Positions 7,571-16,883 of a stretch of DNA of 64,000 bases are shown here, piece after piece. The notes below the pieces were generated by a model. That model searched no databases. It saw nothing but the letters and a program-made list of their open reading frames with translations, and was not told the origin of the DNA. The DNA is from Nostoc sp. ATCC 43529 (GTDB lineage Bacteria > Cyanobacteriota > Cyanobacteriia > Cyanobacteriales > Nostocaceae): the NCBI GenBank assembly GCA_003326205.1, contig LWTK01000032.1, forward strand, positions 122,707-186,706. Direction: 5' to 3'. Both the position numbers and the translations under genes were made by a program. Position 1 is the first letter of the stretch. Each line of letters begins with the position of its first letter.

Positions 7571-10033
7571 TTATATTTTATTATTTAATGCTATAATCAC
7601 AGTAAATTTAGTTCCTAAACCTTCTGTACTTCTAACAAATATTTCACCTTGATGGATGTCTATACACTTTTTTACAATTGCCATTCCTAATCCAGTACCT
7701 AATATATTGCCCACATTTCTGGCGCGATGGAATGATTCAAATAGAAACGGTAAATCTTCTTCTGGAATGCCAATTCCCCAATCTTGAATTTCAAATAATG
7801 CTCGGCCATTTTGGCAACTGAGACTAAACTTGACAATACTATCATCTGCAGAATATTTAATTGCATTTGATAGTAAATTATTGAAAATGTGGCTCAACAA
7901 TTTATCATCCATACAGCAAGGTATAGAGTGATATTGACTAGTGAAAGAAATCAAACGTTGATTGTTGAGATTCATCTGCATTTCTTCCACTAGCTGTTGG
8001 CAGTATTTGACTAAATCAAAGGATGTTGGTCTATACTCTAATTTACCGGTTCCTGCTTTACCAATAACTAACACGTCATTTAACATCTCAGTCATCCGCT
8101 TGACGGCAGTTTGAATACGATGCAAATGAGTAAGTTGTTTTTCTTGCGTCCATTTTTGGCGATAGTGTTCTAGTAACTCACAAGAAGAAAGGATAGTAGT
8201 TAACGGCGTGCGGAATTCATGAGAAGTCATGGAAACAAAGCGAGATTTAAGTTCGTTGAGTTGTTTTTCTTTTTCTAGTGCTACTCTAAGTTCTTGTTCT
8301 GATAGCTTACGTTCTGTAATATCTACCCAATAACCAACTATTTCCATAGGGTTGCCAGTTCGATCTCGGACTAACTTTCCTTGGTCGTATATCCAACGAT
8401 AGATGCCGTCTTGGTGTAAAAATCGGTATTCTATTGTGTAGTTTCCTCGCTCCAATATCTCTGAAAGTTGACCAAATACTTGGGTTATGTCTTCTGGATG
8501 AATATGACTAGCCCAAAAATCAGAATTTTCGACAAATTGTTGTGCTTCATAGCCCGTGATTGTTGTGACATTTTCACTAACAAATGTCGCGCCGTAGTCT
8601 CCAGAAATTTTGCAGGTATAGACAACAGCTGGGCTAAAAGAAAGTAAATATTGTAGCTTTTGTTGACTCCCAAATAGTGGAGTTTCTGATTGCTTACCCT
8701 CTGTAATATCTCGATCTATACCGCGATACCCACGGAATTGGCCCTCAGCATTGAAGACTGGAACTGCGCTGCTTTCGAGAAAAACTAAATGACCATCTTG
8801 ATGAATATTAATGTTCTTAAGACATTGAAATGGTTGTTGTGCAGCAGCTATCGGAGTGAAAATCTTAATCACACGTTCAGCTTCTTCAGGTGACATTAAA
8901 TCAAAGGGTGTTTTACCTAAAATTTCCGTTGGTTCATAACCCAAAATGTCACGTATTTTCGGACTGACATAGGTATAGACTGTATTTTCATCAATTTCCC
9001 ATATCCAATCGCTGCTGGCTTCAACTAAATTGCGGAATTTTTCTTCACTATGTTTGAGTGTTTCTTGAGCAAGTTTACATTTTTGTAGCGCCGCTTGCTG
9101 GGATTGCCACAGTTGTTCCTCTTTTGCCTGTACATGGGAGGTAATATCCACAGAAACTCCAATGAGGCGGGTAGGTTTGCCTGTCGTGTCTTTAGGTACT
9201 ATAGCGCGTCTGGGTAACCATTTGTACTTAGGCCATTGCCTCTGAGGGAAAATCAGATGTTCTACCTCAAAAGAACTAATAATAGCGATATGGCTTTGGA
9301 CATCTTTTGAATCAATACCTTGGCTGCAAGTGCAACCTAATTTCTGTTCTAGAGTTCCTTCAGTGAACTCTAGCCAAGATTGATTAAAAATATTACCCAA
9401 AGCGTCACTATCTGATATGCAAATCAGCATAGGTACTGTATCAGCTATGATACAATAGCACTGTTCACTTTCACGTAGTGCCTTAAAAGCCGTGGTATCC
9501 TCGTCAATCTCGGCGCATTCGTGAATTTTTTGAGATTCATTTTGACCCAGCGTCGCATTCACTACTGCTGACTCTAGCAAATACCGTTGTTCTTCAGTTT
9601 GCTGGTAGTTATCTGTAGTTTTATCTATTTCTTGTGCCAGCGCTTGACAAATACTCTCAGGAGTGATTGCGCCGACGACTTGACCTTGGTTATCCACAAC
9701 TGGCACTATATCCAACTGCTGCTGGCATAGTAGTGACAAGACACAGGAAGTTTCCTGAAATTCTGACACTTTCAGTGTTTTCACTAAGGTATGCATCACC
9801 TCAGAAATCTTAGCTGTTTTCAAGTCAGTCCCGGAAGCTATGAGCTGTACAATATCATGCTTGGTAAAGCATCCCGCTAATTGCGAACAAGACCCAACTA
9901 AGATACTTTTGCTCTGTGTTGCCATCAGAGCGATCGCATCCGATAGTGGTGTTTCTGGCGCAACTATTAGCGGCGAACAGTCTATTATTGACTCTAAGCT
10001 TTCTAGCCTGAGAAACTTAGATAAAGCTTGCAT
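7571..10033 (-). CDS. CBS-PAS-PAS-PAS histidine kinase
   Basis: An 820-residue predicted cytoplasmic sensor kinase with no membrane helix. A CBS pair (residues about 15-140) may bind adenylates. Three PAS/PAC units follow (about 180-310, 330-445 and 455-575, each ending in a VDIT/DRDITE-type PAC). Next is HisKA with the phospho-His in SMTSHEFRTPLTT and HATPase_c with N box (NNLLSNAIKYS), G1 (DWGIGIPEEDL) and G2 (GTGLGMAIVKK). It probably phosphorylates the adjacent receiver-EAL protein. CBS plus PAS input suggests energy, redox or light sensing; no bilin-binding GAF domain is present. Confidence 0.88.
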   Translation of the reverse strand: MQALSKFLRLESLESIIDCSPLIVAPETPLSDAIALMATQSKSILVGSCSQLAGCFTKHDIVQLIASGTDLKTAKISEVMHTLVKTLKVSEFQETSCVLSLLCQQQLDIVPVVDNQGQVVGAITPESICQALAQEIDKTTDNYQQTEEQRYLLESAVVNATLGQNESQKIHECAEIDEDTTAFKALRESEQCYCIIADTVPMLICISDSDALGNIFNQSWLEFTEGTLEQKLGCTCSQGIDSKDVQSHIAIISSFEVEHLIFPQRQWPKYKWLPRRAIVPKDTTGKPTRLIGVSVDITSHVQAKEEQLWQSQQAALQKCKLAQETLKHSEEKFRNLVEASSDWIWEIDENTVYTYVSPKIRDILGYEPTEILGKTPFDLMSPEEAERVIKIFTPIAAAQQPFQCLKNINIHQDGHLVFLESSAVPVFNAEGQFRGYRGIDRDITEGKQSETPLFGSQQKLQYLLSFSPAVVYTCKISGDYGATFVSENVTTITGYEAQQFVENSDFWASHIHPEDITQVFGQLSEILERGNYTIEYRFLHQDGIYRWIYDQGKLVRDRTGNPMEIVGYWVDITERKLSEQELRVALEKEKQLNELKSRFVSMTSHEFRTPLTTILSSCELLEHYRQKWTQEKQLTHLHRIQTAVKRMTEMLNDVLVIGKAGTGKLEYRPTSFDLVKYCQQLVEEMQMNLNNQRLISFTSQYHSIPCCMDDKLLSHIFNNLLSNAIKYSADDSIVKFSLSCQNGRALFEIQDWGIGIPEEDLPFLFESFHRARNVGNILGTGLGMAIVKKCIDIHQGEIFVRSTEGLGTKFTVIIALNNKI

Positions 10034-10184
10034 AGATTATTACTATAGCTATTATCAAAGGATAGTTATCTAAAGCTGTTCACTTAAGCATTTTCTAATA
10101 TTTTGACCACAAACAATTAGTAATCTTTGAAGTATAAACACTGGAAAAATAGTTTTAAGGAATACAACGCAGTTTCTACGTTGA

Positions 10185-10341
10185 TTGGGTATGGGGGATG
10201 GGGGATGGGGAATAACAACTCTTGTGTCAATCGAAGGCAGGAGGCAGAAGGCAGAAGGCAGAAGGAGGAGAAAGCCACGCCACTTGCGGGTGGGGCTTAA
10301 ACCCAACAAGCATTTTTCTTCCCTTCTGCCCTCTGCCTTTC
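10185..10341. repeat. STRR hairpin (GGCAGAA / TTCTGCC)
   Basis: GGGGGAT units (10190-10210) and AGGCAGAAGGCAGAAGGCAG (10229-10265) face CCCTTCTGCCCTCTGCCTTTC (10321-10341), able to fold into a stem of over 15 bp around a central segment. With the following block this fills the 427-nt gap upstream of the kinase gene; I see no gene there. Confidence 0.7.
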
Positions 10342-10359
10342 TTTGTCAACCTTCAGTCA

Positions 10360-10441
10360 ACAGGAGCCAGTGCGTTGGACGGGTTAAGAGGCTCGTACCG
10401 CTAACGCGGAACCCGCTTTCTTAGCAACTGGCTCTCAACAC
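10360..10441. repeat. Dispersed inverted repeat (GAGCCAGT...ACTGGCTC)
   Basis: AGGAGCCAGTGCGTTG is mirrored by TTAGCAACTGGCTCTCAAC about 60 nt later. The right arm recurs almost exactly at 6299-6320 and in inverse near 38399-38413, so this is a dispersed Nostocales-type repeat. Confidence 0.6.
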
Positions 10442-10460
10442 TCATCCTCCCAACGCCCAA

Positions 10461-13289
10461 CTAACGCAACTCTATCCGCTTTTCGCCATAACGCAATAGC
10501 CTTTCTATGGTTGCAAGCCGATTTTCCCAGACTCTGACCTGATAGGAATTTGACTTGATTTCTTCCTTCATTAATACTCGAAATTGAGACTGGAAGCGAG
10601 TCAGAGAGGCTCTGGCTACTAGTAATTTACTAGCAGAAGGCGCAGTGGCAAGCTGATTTAAAGCAGTACGTAAAACTTCTGCCTGGTTGTTAAAATCTGA
10701 AATTGTTTGAGCAGGCATTGGCAATTGCTGATTTTGCAAAACAAATTTCCATTCCCGTTGCAACGCAGTGTAACGAATAGCAGCAGTTTGAAAAGGCTGG
10801 CGATGAGGAATAGGTTCAGTTGTTGTGGATTGAACTCTACCTTGGGTACTAATAAAAAGTTTTTGGAGTTCGTTATTAAAATTCTCTGCGGCAAACAGAG
10901 CATAACCACTAACTGGCAAATCTCTTACCAATTGGAGTTGGTCGAATGCTCCAATTGTTGGCAAAGAAAGTAAGCGGATTCCTGGTACTAACAAAGCAGA
11001 TCCTAATTGTTTGGAGGCAATCCAAGGTTGAGCCAGTCGTTGAAACCGAGATGTATCGAGAGCATAAGTCATGGGAACAATTAAATCTACATCCCCTCGC
11101 CTTGCCCAAATTTCCCAGTTTTGTTGAATTTTATCGACCCGTTCTGTTTGTGGTAAAGGAAAAACAGCAACTGACAAAATTAAATTTCCTCGCTTTTGTC
11201 GCAACTGCTTTGATAATTGGGCAACAAAGCTATCAACTTGTTCGGTGCGAAATGTCGTCCATTTTTGCCACAGTTCTGGTTGACTGGGAGAAATATTCAT
11301 TGGATCTACACCAATGAGTTGCTGAAACTGCGCTCTTGCAGCTTTCCCATAACCGTATGTTCGACCTGCCAGGGGGTCTTGGAAGGGGTAACGAATGTAA
11401 TCTAGCTGTAGACCATCCACGTCATAACGGGTGACAATTTCCTCATACAGCTTGAGTAAATACTGTCGCACTTCGGGGTTAGCTGGGTCTAGGAATGGCT
11501 TGTTTTGCCCAACTGGAATCATGTTGCCCTGGTTATCGTAGTTTGCCCAATCGGGGTGAGCAGCCAGTACTGGCCCTGGGTAATTAGGATTAACGTTGAT
11601 AATTTCATTGTGGCGTTGGTTACCAGCGGCAAAAGTCCAAACCCAAGCGTGTAATTCCATATCCCGCTCATGGGCTAGTTTGACTGCATCTGCCAAGGGA
11701 TCCCAACCGCGAATTAATGGGTTTTGTTGTTTGGCAACTTGGCTGGGATAAATTGTGTACCCAGCGTTAACAGTTTCAAAAAAGATGGTATTAATTCCGG
11801 TTGCTGACAGTCGGTCAAAAATCTCGGCTAGTTTTGCTTTGCTACCGGCACGGACAATTGTCCCCCGGTCTAACCAAACTGCGCGGATTTCTGGCTGAGC
11901 TATTCTGCGATCCACAGGAAACTGCTGCCACAAAATTCTCTTAGCAATTAGCCACTGCTGACGAGCCAAGGCGTAATTTTTTTGGGCAATCAGTTGGGGG
12001 AAGTTTTTAGCAATTACTTTGGCCTGTTCCAAGGCTTGCTCTTTGCTGGTGACTAGTGCGCCTGGCCTGGTTGAGGTAACTAAAGTTTGTTGTTTGAGAG
12101 ACTCGACATCTATCTTTCCTAAATTTTCAGAAGCTTCCCTAAGTTCAACAGCATTAGCTGATACCGCTAAATTGGCGCTTTGTACTCGACCAATGAGATT
12201 TTCTAACTCTTGTTGGAGAGCGATCGCTTCGTTTTGATTAATCGGCTCATTGGAATTGGGTACTACATCTAAACGCACCGCTTCTTCTAATCGATCGATG
12301 GCCTCTTGGGAAGCAGGCGGTTTGACTACAGGAAGCGGCCTTGGTTGGGGAGCAGTGGCAGATAAGGAAACGCGGGGAGGGGGGGACGCGGGGACACGGG
12401 GAGGGGGAGACGCGGGGACGCGGGGAGAGGGGGAAGTTGCAGTGAGTTTTTCTCCTCTGCCCCCCTGCTCCCCTGCCCCCCTGCCCCCCTGCCCACCCGC
12501 CGCCACCACACTGGTAGAGCAGCTTTGGGAAGCTCCTTCTATTTTTTTCATGCGATTTGATGGTGCTGGTGCTGTCAAATAGTAATTGACGGTGGTTTTT
12601 AACCAAGCACTGTCTAATTCTGCTGCTGAGGCTGTATCGGTTCCCCAGCGCCAGCCCAAAAATGTGGAACGTTCTGTGGTGACTACTGCGGCGGGATTAT
12701 CTTTGGAATCCCAAATGGCAGGAGATTGGGTGCCCATGTCGTTGGCAATGACAACACCACCGCGCACTTTACCGAAGAGTGCAGTTTCATTTGCCCATCC
12801 TGGAAGTTTGGTTTTTGCAGGTTTGATTTCTTCGGTGCCACTGAGGCTGAATCCCCAATAACCTCCTAAGAGCGATCGCAATAATTGGCGGACTCCTGGT
12901 GCTGACAAACTACCCGCAGGGCCGCTGGCAATTAAGCGCCCTCCTTTACTCATCCATTCTTCTAAGGCGATAGCTTGGGTTGGGGTTAATGTTTCGACGT
13001 TTGGCAAAAATAATATCCGGCGATCGCCCCAGTCTGCCAAGCTCCTTACATTATCTAGAGAAATTACACAATATTTCACACCTATTGTTTGTAGGCGATC
13101 GCTTATCCCTGTCCATTGATTTGCATTTTCTTGGCTATGGACTACGCTCAATACAGGTTCTTCTGTTGCCGCCTTTACTGGTAAAATATTAAATAAATTT
13201 AAAATTAAAATTTCTAGACCTAAAATTAATAACTTTTTTGTTTCTTTAATTTCTAAATTTAGATCTTTTCGGTTTTCCGGATGCTTCAC
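10461..13289 (-). CDS. GHL10-type glycosyl hydrolase, exported or membrane-anchored
   Basis: A 942-residue protein. GTG 13289 has GGGAG at 6-nt spacing. A hydrophobic N-terminal helix (about 19-40) is a signal or anchor. Residues 45-230 resemble a Rossmann-like ThuA/DUF4350-type module (ILFLPNVETLTPTQ, GGRLIASGPAG). Residues about 450-790 match the glycosyl-hydrolase-like 10 family: EIRAVWLDRGT, FFETVNAGYTIYPS, LHAWVWTFAAGN, DGLQLDYIRYPFQDPLAG and DLIVPMTYALD. Known relatives act on cell-wall or surface glycans; substrate unknown. Residues about 262-307 are an STRR-encoded low-complexity linker. A helical C-terminal tail of about 130 residues completes it. Confidence 0.82.
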   Translation of the reverse strand: MKHPENRKDLNLEIKETKKLLILGLEILILNLFNILPVKAATEEPVLSVVHSQENANQWTGISDRLQTIGVKYCVISLDNVRSLADWGDRRILFLPNVETLTPTQAIALEEWMSKGGRLIASGPAGSLSAPGVRQLLRSLLGGYWGFSLSGTEEIKPAKTKLPGWANETALFGKVRGGVVIANDMGTQSPAIWDSKDNPAAVVTTERSTFLGWRWGTDTASAAELDSAWLKTTVNYYLTAPAPSNRMKKIEGASQSCSTSVVAAGGQGGRGAGEQGGRGEKLTATSPSPRVPASPPPRVPASPPPRVSLSATAPQPRPLPVVKPPASQEAIDRLEEAVRLDVVPNSNEPINQNEAIALQQELENLIGRVQSANLAVSANAVELREASENLGKIDVESLKQQTLVTSTRPGALVTSKEQALEQAKVIAKNFPQLIAQKNYALARQQWLIAKRILWQQFPVDRRIAQPEIRAVWLDRGTIVRAGSKAKLAEIFDRLSATGINTIFFETVNAGYTIYPSQVAKQQNPLIRGWDPLADAVKLAHERDMELHAWVWTFAAGNQRHNEIINVNPNYPGPVLAAHPDWANYDNQGNMIPVGQNKPFLDPANPEVRQYLLKLYEEIVTRYDVDGLQLDYIRYPFQDPLAGRTYGYGKAARAQFQQLIGVDPMNISPSQPELWQKWTTFRTEQVDSFVAQLSKQLRQKRGNLILSVAVFPLPQTERVDKIQQNWEIWARRGDVDLIVPMTYALDTSRFQRLAQPWIASKQLGSALLVPGIRLLSLPTIGAFDQLQLVRDLPVSGYALFAAENFNNELQKLFISTQGRVQSTTTEPIPHRQPFQTAAIRYTALQREWKFVLQNQQLPMPAQTISDFNNQAEVLRTALNQLATAPSASKLLVARASLTRFQSQFRVLMKEEIKSNSYQVRVWENRLATIERLLRYGEKRIELR
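12369..12503. repeat. GC-rich STRR inside the GHL10 gene
   Basis: Tandem ACGCGGGGAGG/GACGCGGGGAC units (12369-12431) and CCCCCCTGC units (12456-12497) encode repeated VPASPPPR and Gly/Arg-rich residues on the minus strand. The frame stays open. The block joins the N-terminal module to the catalytic half. Confidence 0.8.
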
Positions 13290-13433
13290 TAGTCACTCCC
13301 TACCTAATTATTGATTAATTCACTTATTAATCATAATTCATTAGTAAGTAACAGAGTATTCGTAAAGCTACTTAGTGAATAAGCCTAATCAATCTAGTGT
13401 ATCAAAAAGGATAAAAAGTGCCAATAGAAATAT

Positions 13434-14567
13434 TCAAATAGTTACAGGCGATTCCACATAAATTGTCGGCTCTTGCATTGTGAATTTAATTCCATTCTTA
13501 ACTAGCTGTTTAGAAATTTTTTCATTTGCTAATTCTAATAAGCGCTTGCGTAATTGCAGAGAATTTTCGCTAGAACCCAAAATAAAGAATGTTATTCTTG
13601 TGCGAGTGATTTGCTTTTCTTCATTATGGTTTAAAAAACTAATATTAGTGCTGCCTGGATCGATACCAAATAGAGAGTTAGTACTTTCAATAATTACCTG
13701 CTCAACTAAAGCCTGTTCTCGTTCTTGCAGTAGCTCTAAAAAATCGAGGTAAAGTAAAACCATAACTTTTTTCCCGCGGGTAATATTTTCAATTTCTAAG
13801 TTTGCCAATATTGAATTGGGAATAATAGACAAAGTACTTTTAGCAGCAGTACGAATTTTAGTTGAACGAATACCAATTGATTCAACTCTCCCAAACAAAC
13901 CTTCAGGAATTTGTTGGGATTTCTGTAAACGAATATATTCTCCTGGAACAAACGGACGATCTAAATATAAAACTATTGTTCCTAACAACTGTTCTAGAGT
14001 TTTTTGAGCAGCAAAAGCTACTGCTAAACCCCCAATTCCTAACCCAGTCAATAGCCCAATTAAATTAAATTCTTGACTTTGAGCAAAAGCCAAAACAGCA
14101 ATAAATCCAATAATCACATTTGCAAGAGTTTCAAATACTAAAAGTAATTCATCTACTTCTCTCCCAAACTTACGCACTAACTCAATTCCATAGGCTCGAA
14201 TAAACTGTCGGAATAAGCGAGAGGATAGCCAAGCTAAGCTGACAATCACAGCTAAATCCATAATTGTCGAAAGAAATCTATGGATAGATTTATATTCGAT
14301 AATCCAGGCTAAAGAAAATGAAATGAGAATTAAACTACCTGTGATTCTAAATAGATTTCTAATTGGATCGATTAAATTGTTATAAATACTAGCAACTTGC
14401 TGCGGTGCGAAACGTCGAATGATAATTCGCAAAAATGTCGGAGTATATCGTCCTATCAGTAAAGACAGGAGAATAAAAATTAGAAATACTCCAAAACTGA
14501 ACAGTGCTGATATTGTGCTGCCACGTTGTAAAAATTCCAGAATTATCTGTGAAATGTTTTTCATCAC
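13434..14567 (-). CDS. MscS-family mechanosensitive channel, copy B
   Basis: A 377-residue membrane protein. About four to five helices precede the MscS pore signature GLGIGGLAVAFAAQKTLEQL, then LYLDRPFVPGEYI and GRVESIGIRSTKIRT of the beta domain. The C-terminus ends EPTIYVESPVTI. Function is likely tension-gated ion/osmolyte efflux or a related conductance. The ATG lies 2 nt after the stop of its paralogue, so the pair is one operon. Confidence 0.88.
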   Translation of the reverse strand: MMKNISQIILEFLQRGSTISALFSFGVFLIFILLSLLIGRYTPTFLRIIIRRFAPQQVASIYNNLIDPIRNLFRITGSLILISFSLAWIIEYKSIHRFLSTIMDLAVIVSLAWLSSRLFRQFIRAYGIELVRKFGREVDELLLVFETLANVIIGFIAVLAFAQSQEFNLIGLLTGLGIGGLAVAFAAQKTLEQLLGTIVLYLDRPFVPGEYIRLQKSQQIPEGLFGRVESIGIRSTKIRTAAKSTLSIIPNSILANLEIENITRGKKVMVLLYLDFLELLQEREQALVEQVIIESTNSLFGIDPGSTNISFLNHNEEKQITRTRITFFILGSSENSLQLRKRLLELANEKISKQLVKNGIKFTMQEPTIYVESPVTI

Positions 14568-14569
14568 TT

Positions 14570-15712
14570 TTAAATGGTAATGGGTGAGTCTACATAAATT
14601 GTTGGTTCTTCGATATCAAAAGCGATACCATATTGTTGTAAACACTCAGTGATGCTTTGAGTTGCCATATTTAGCAGTTGACGGCGTAATTCCATCGACA
14701 CATCTCCAGAACCTAAGATAAAGAAAGTAACTTGTGCTTGGGTTGCATCTATATCTGATAAATGATTAATAGCTTTAAAAGTCACTTCTGTATTCCGGGA
14801 ATCAATGCCAAAGATACCATTTGTACTGTCTAGAATAACCTGACGAATTAAAGCTCGTTCTTCACTGCTAAGTGTTTGCTGAAAAGTCAAATAAAGAATT
14901 GACATGACTTTTTTAGCACCAGTAAAGTTCTCAATATTCACTTGAGTCAGAGAACTATTAGGAACTATCATTACAGTTCCCTTACCAGATGTTCTAATCC
15001 TAGTAGACCTTAAGCCTATTGATTCAACTCGCCCAAAAGTACCATCAGGAAGACCAATATAATCATCAATGACAAAGGGGCGATCTAAATATAGAACAAT
15101 ACCACCTAAAATTTGTTCTAAGGTTTTTTGAGCAGCAAAGGCTACTGCTAAACCACCGATTCCTAAACTTGCTAATAGTCCTAAAAGGTTAATTTGATGT
15201 GTTTGAGCATAAATAAGAATTGCTAAAAAGATAATGATGAGATTGGCAACCCATTTAAAGAGGATAAGTAGCTCACCACTGATTTTTTGTCCACTCTTAA
15301 AAGCAGCATTTAATAAATAAAAATCAAAGAATTTTTGAAAGATTTGTGAGGCTAACCAACTAATGGCGATCGCCAAAGCTAAGCTAACAATAATTTCTAG
15401 GGGATTTGTCCAGCGATTTTTGGGTAAGAACGATACAAATAACTCAAAATTTGCAATTACAACTACCACAATTAATAAGTCTTGATTTGGCTTAAATAAT
15501 TTTTGGTATACATCAGTAATTGGCAAAAAATTCAATTTCTTACCCAGGAAAATTGTTAACGAAATCATGAGACGACCAAATATGAATATGCAAAATCCAA
15601 CTAACAAACCTATGAACCAAATTTGTAGTTCTCTGTTTGTAATAATTTCTGGTAAAAAACTCAACATTTTTTCAGTTGTTGTAGAAAGCATCCCAAACTT
15701 GTAAATTTGCAC
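14570..15712 (-). CDS. MscS-family mechanosensitive channel, copy A
   Basis: A 380-residue paralogue of the downstream gene, with SLGIGGLAVAFAAQKTLEQI, LYLDRPFVIDDYI, GRVESIGLRSTRIRTSGKGT and the end EPTIYVDSPITI. The same domain order and C-terminal motif indicate tandem duplication. The GTG at 15712 gives the longest product; ATG codons at 15691 and 15667 are alternatives, and none has a clear Shine-Dalgarno sequence. Confidence 0.88.
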   Translation of the reverse strand: MQIYKFGMLSTTTEKMLSFLPEIITNRELQIWFIGLLVGFCIFIFGRLMISLTIFLGKKLNFLPITDVYQKLFKPNQDLLIVVVVIANFELFVSFLPKNRWTNPLEIIVSLALAIAISWLASQIFQKFFDFYLLNAAFKSGQKISGELLILFKWVANLIIIFLAILIYAQTHQINLLGLLASLGIGGLAVAFAAQKTLEQILGGIVLYLDRPFVIDDYIGLPDGTFGRVESIGLRSTRIRTSGKGTVMIVPNSSLTQVNIENFTGAKKVMSILYLTFQQTLSSEERALIRQVILDSTNGIFGIDSRNTEVTFKAINHLSDIDATQAQVTFFILGSGDVSMELRRQLLNMATQSITECLQQYGIAFDIEEPTIYVDSPITI

Positions 15713-16309
15713 TCATAGTGCTATTGCTGAGCAACAAATGAAAACACATGATTACTCAACATATCTAGCTTAACTCTTGACCAGACAATTACTAATTCGT
15801 AATTCTTAATTAAATAGGTACAAGCCTCTTGGTTCATCAATGAAAACATAAAAATGTGTAGTGTCATTATTCCAAGCCCGCGACTAAAGTCGTGGGGAAA
15901 AAATTACGTTATTGCAGCCTAAAGCCTTCTCATAACGGAGACGGTAAGCTAATGCTTAGAGTGCTTCTCCTGTCAGAGACGCTGCACGAACAAGCATCAT
16001 TATCAATTACGAATTATTGGGAAGCAGTCAGAATCCAGAATACTGAATTGAGACGACTTTGAGATTTAAGCCTAATAATCACCAAGAAAATTGAGAATTC
16101 ATATCACCCTTGATTTTTCAATTTAAAGCTGGATTCTAACTGCTTACTTCTGAATTTTTGCGGTTGTTGTATCTATCAAATTAGTCATTTGAGTTTTGAG
16201 AAAACTCTATCCACAGATAAATACTAGATAGATAAACTACCGCTACAATACAGATAGTTAAGATGAAGTTAAAATCAGTCATCACATTCAATCCAACGTA
16301 AAAGTGTGC

Positions 16310-16343
16310 AGCAAGTATACAAATTTAAATTTGTATACTTGCT
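16310..16343. other. 34-bp perfect palindrome
   Basis: AGCAAGTATACAAATTT is followed immediately by its exact reverse complement AAATTTGTATACTTGCT. Outer GTGTG (16304-16308) and CACAC pair beyond a small bulge. It could be a dimeric-protein operator, a cruciform or a long RNA hairpin. Confidence 0.85.
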
Positions 16344-16382
16344 ATTTCACACCCAAATTCTTGGATGCAAAAAAGGAGTTTT

Positions 16383-16724
16383 TAGTCCAAAAGCTTGGAC
16401 TAGGTAAACTTAATGAGGTCACTCAATCGATGAAACTTCGTATTTAGAGGGATAGCCTAAAGATGACTAACCAAAGAAGCTATCTATTTAAAAATTGACC
16501 ACACAAACACGTACAGTTTGTGAACTGCTTGCTCTCAATTCTATTGAGGCAAGTGGCTTAAAAGGGGTAATGAATTAAGCTCGTTTTGCTTTTGATTAGG
16601 AATTTTAGATTTTAGATTGGCTATTTTAGATTTTTTTGGCTGAGAATTGACCCTGGTGAGTGAAAAAAGTCCAAAATCCAAAATCCAAAATCATCAACTA
16701 GTTAGCTTTGTTTAGCTGACTAGT
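16383..16724. ncRNA. Candidate structured non-coding RNA region
   Basis: Consecutive hairpins: TAGTCCAA-AAGC-TTGGACTA (16383-16402), GATAGC/GCTATC (16451-16484), CAGTT-TGTG-AACTG (16514-16527), CTTGC-T-CTCAA/TTGAGGCAAG (16528-16553), GCTTAA/TTAAGC (16555-16579) and a 28-nt ACTAGTTAGCT/AGCTGACTAGT stem-loop (16697-16724). The spacing and density in a gene-free gap suggest a transcribed RNA. Strand and boundaries are unknown, and it matches no RNA family I can name. Confidence 0.3.
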
Positions 16725-16883
16725 CTAATTATCTGCACGCGATTATTGTATTTACTTACTGAATCCCAGTCTACACCACAAGGGATCAAAAAACTAGGCA
16801 AAAAATTATTTTTTTTAACGCTAACTAATAGAAGTTGCAGAATGTTGTTAAATTGTATAGGGTAAAAGATTGACAAAAATAAA

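Larger units (their letters stand above)
15713..16883. other. 1.17-kb intergenic region, no protein gene seen
   Basis: No credible ORF. From 15870 to 15990 there is a dispersed-repeat mosaic: a CGCGACT/AGTCGTG hairpin and GGAGACG / CTTCTCCTGTCAGAGACGC pieces common in Nostoc genomes. From 16310 to 16724 a run of hairpins is listed separately. Near 16606-16691 TTTTAGATT units face CCAAAATC units. No tRNA-like sequence found. Confidence 0.6.

Noticed and set aside
12247..12606. ORFs on both strands through the GC-rich repeat
   Set aside because: Repeats without stops open every frame; only the GHL10 frame continues into conserved sequence.
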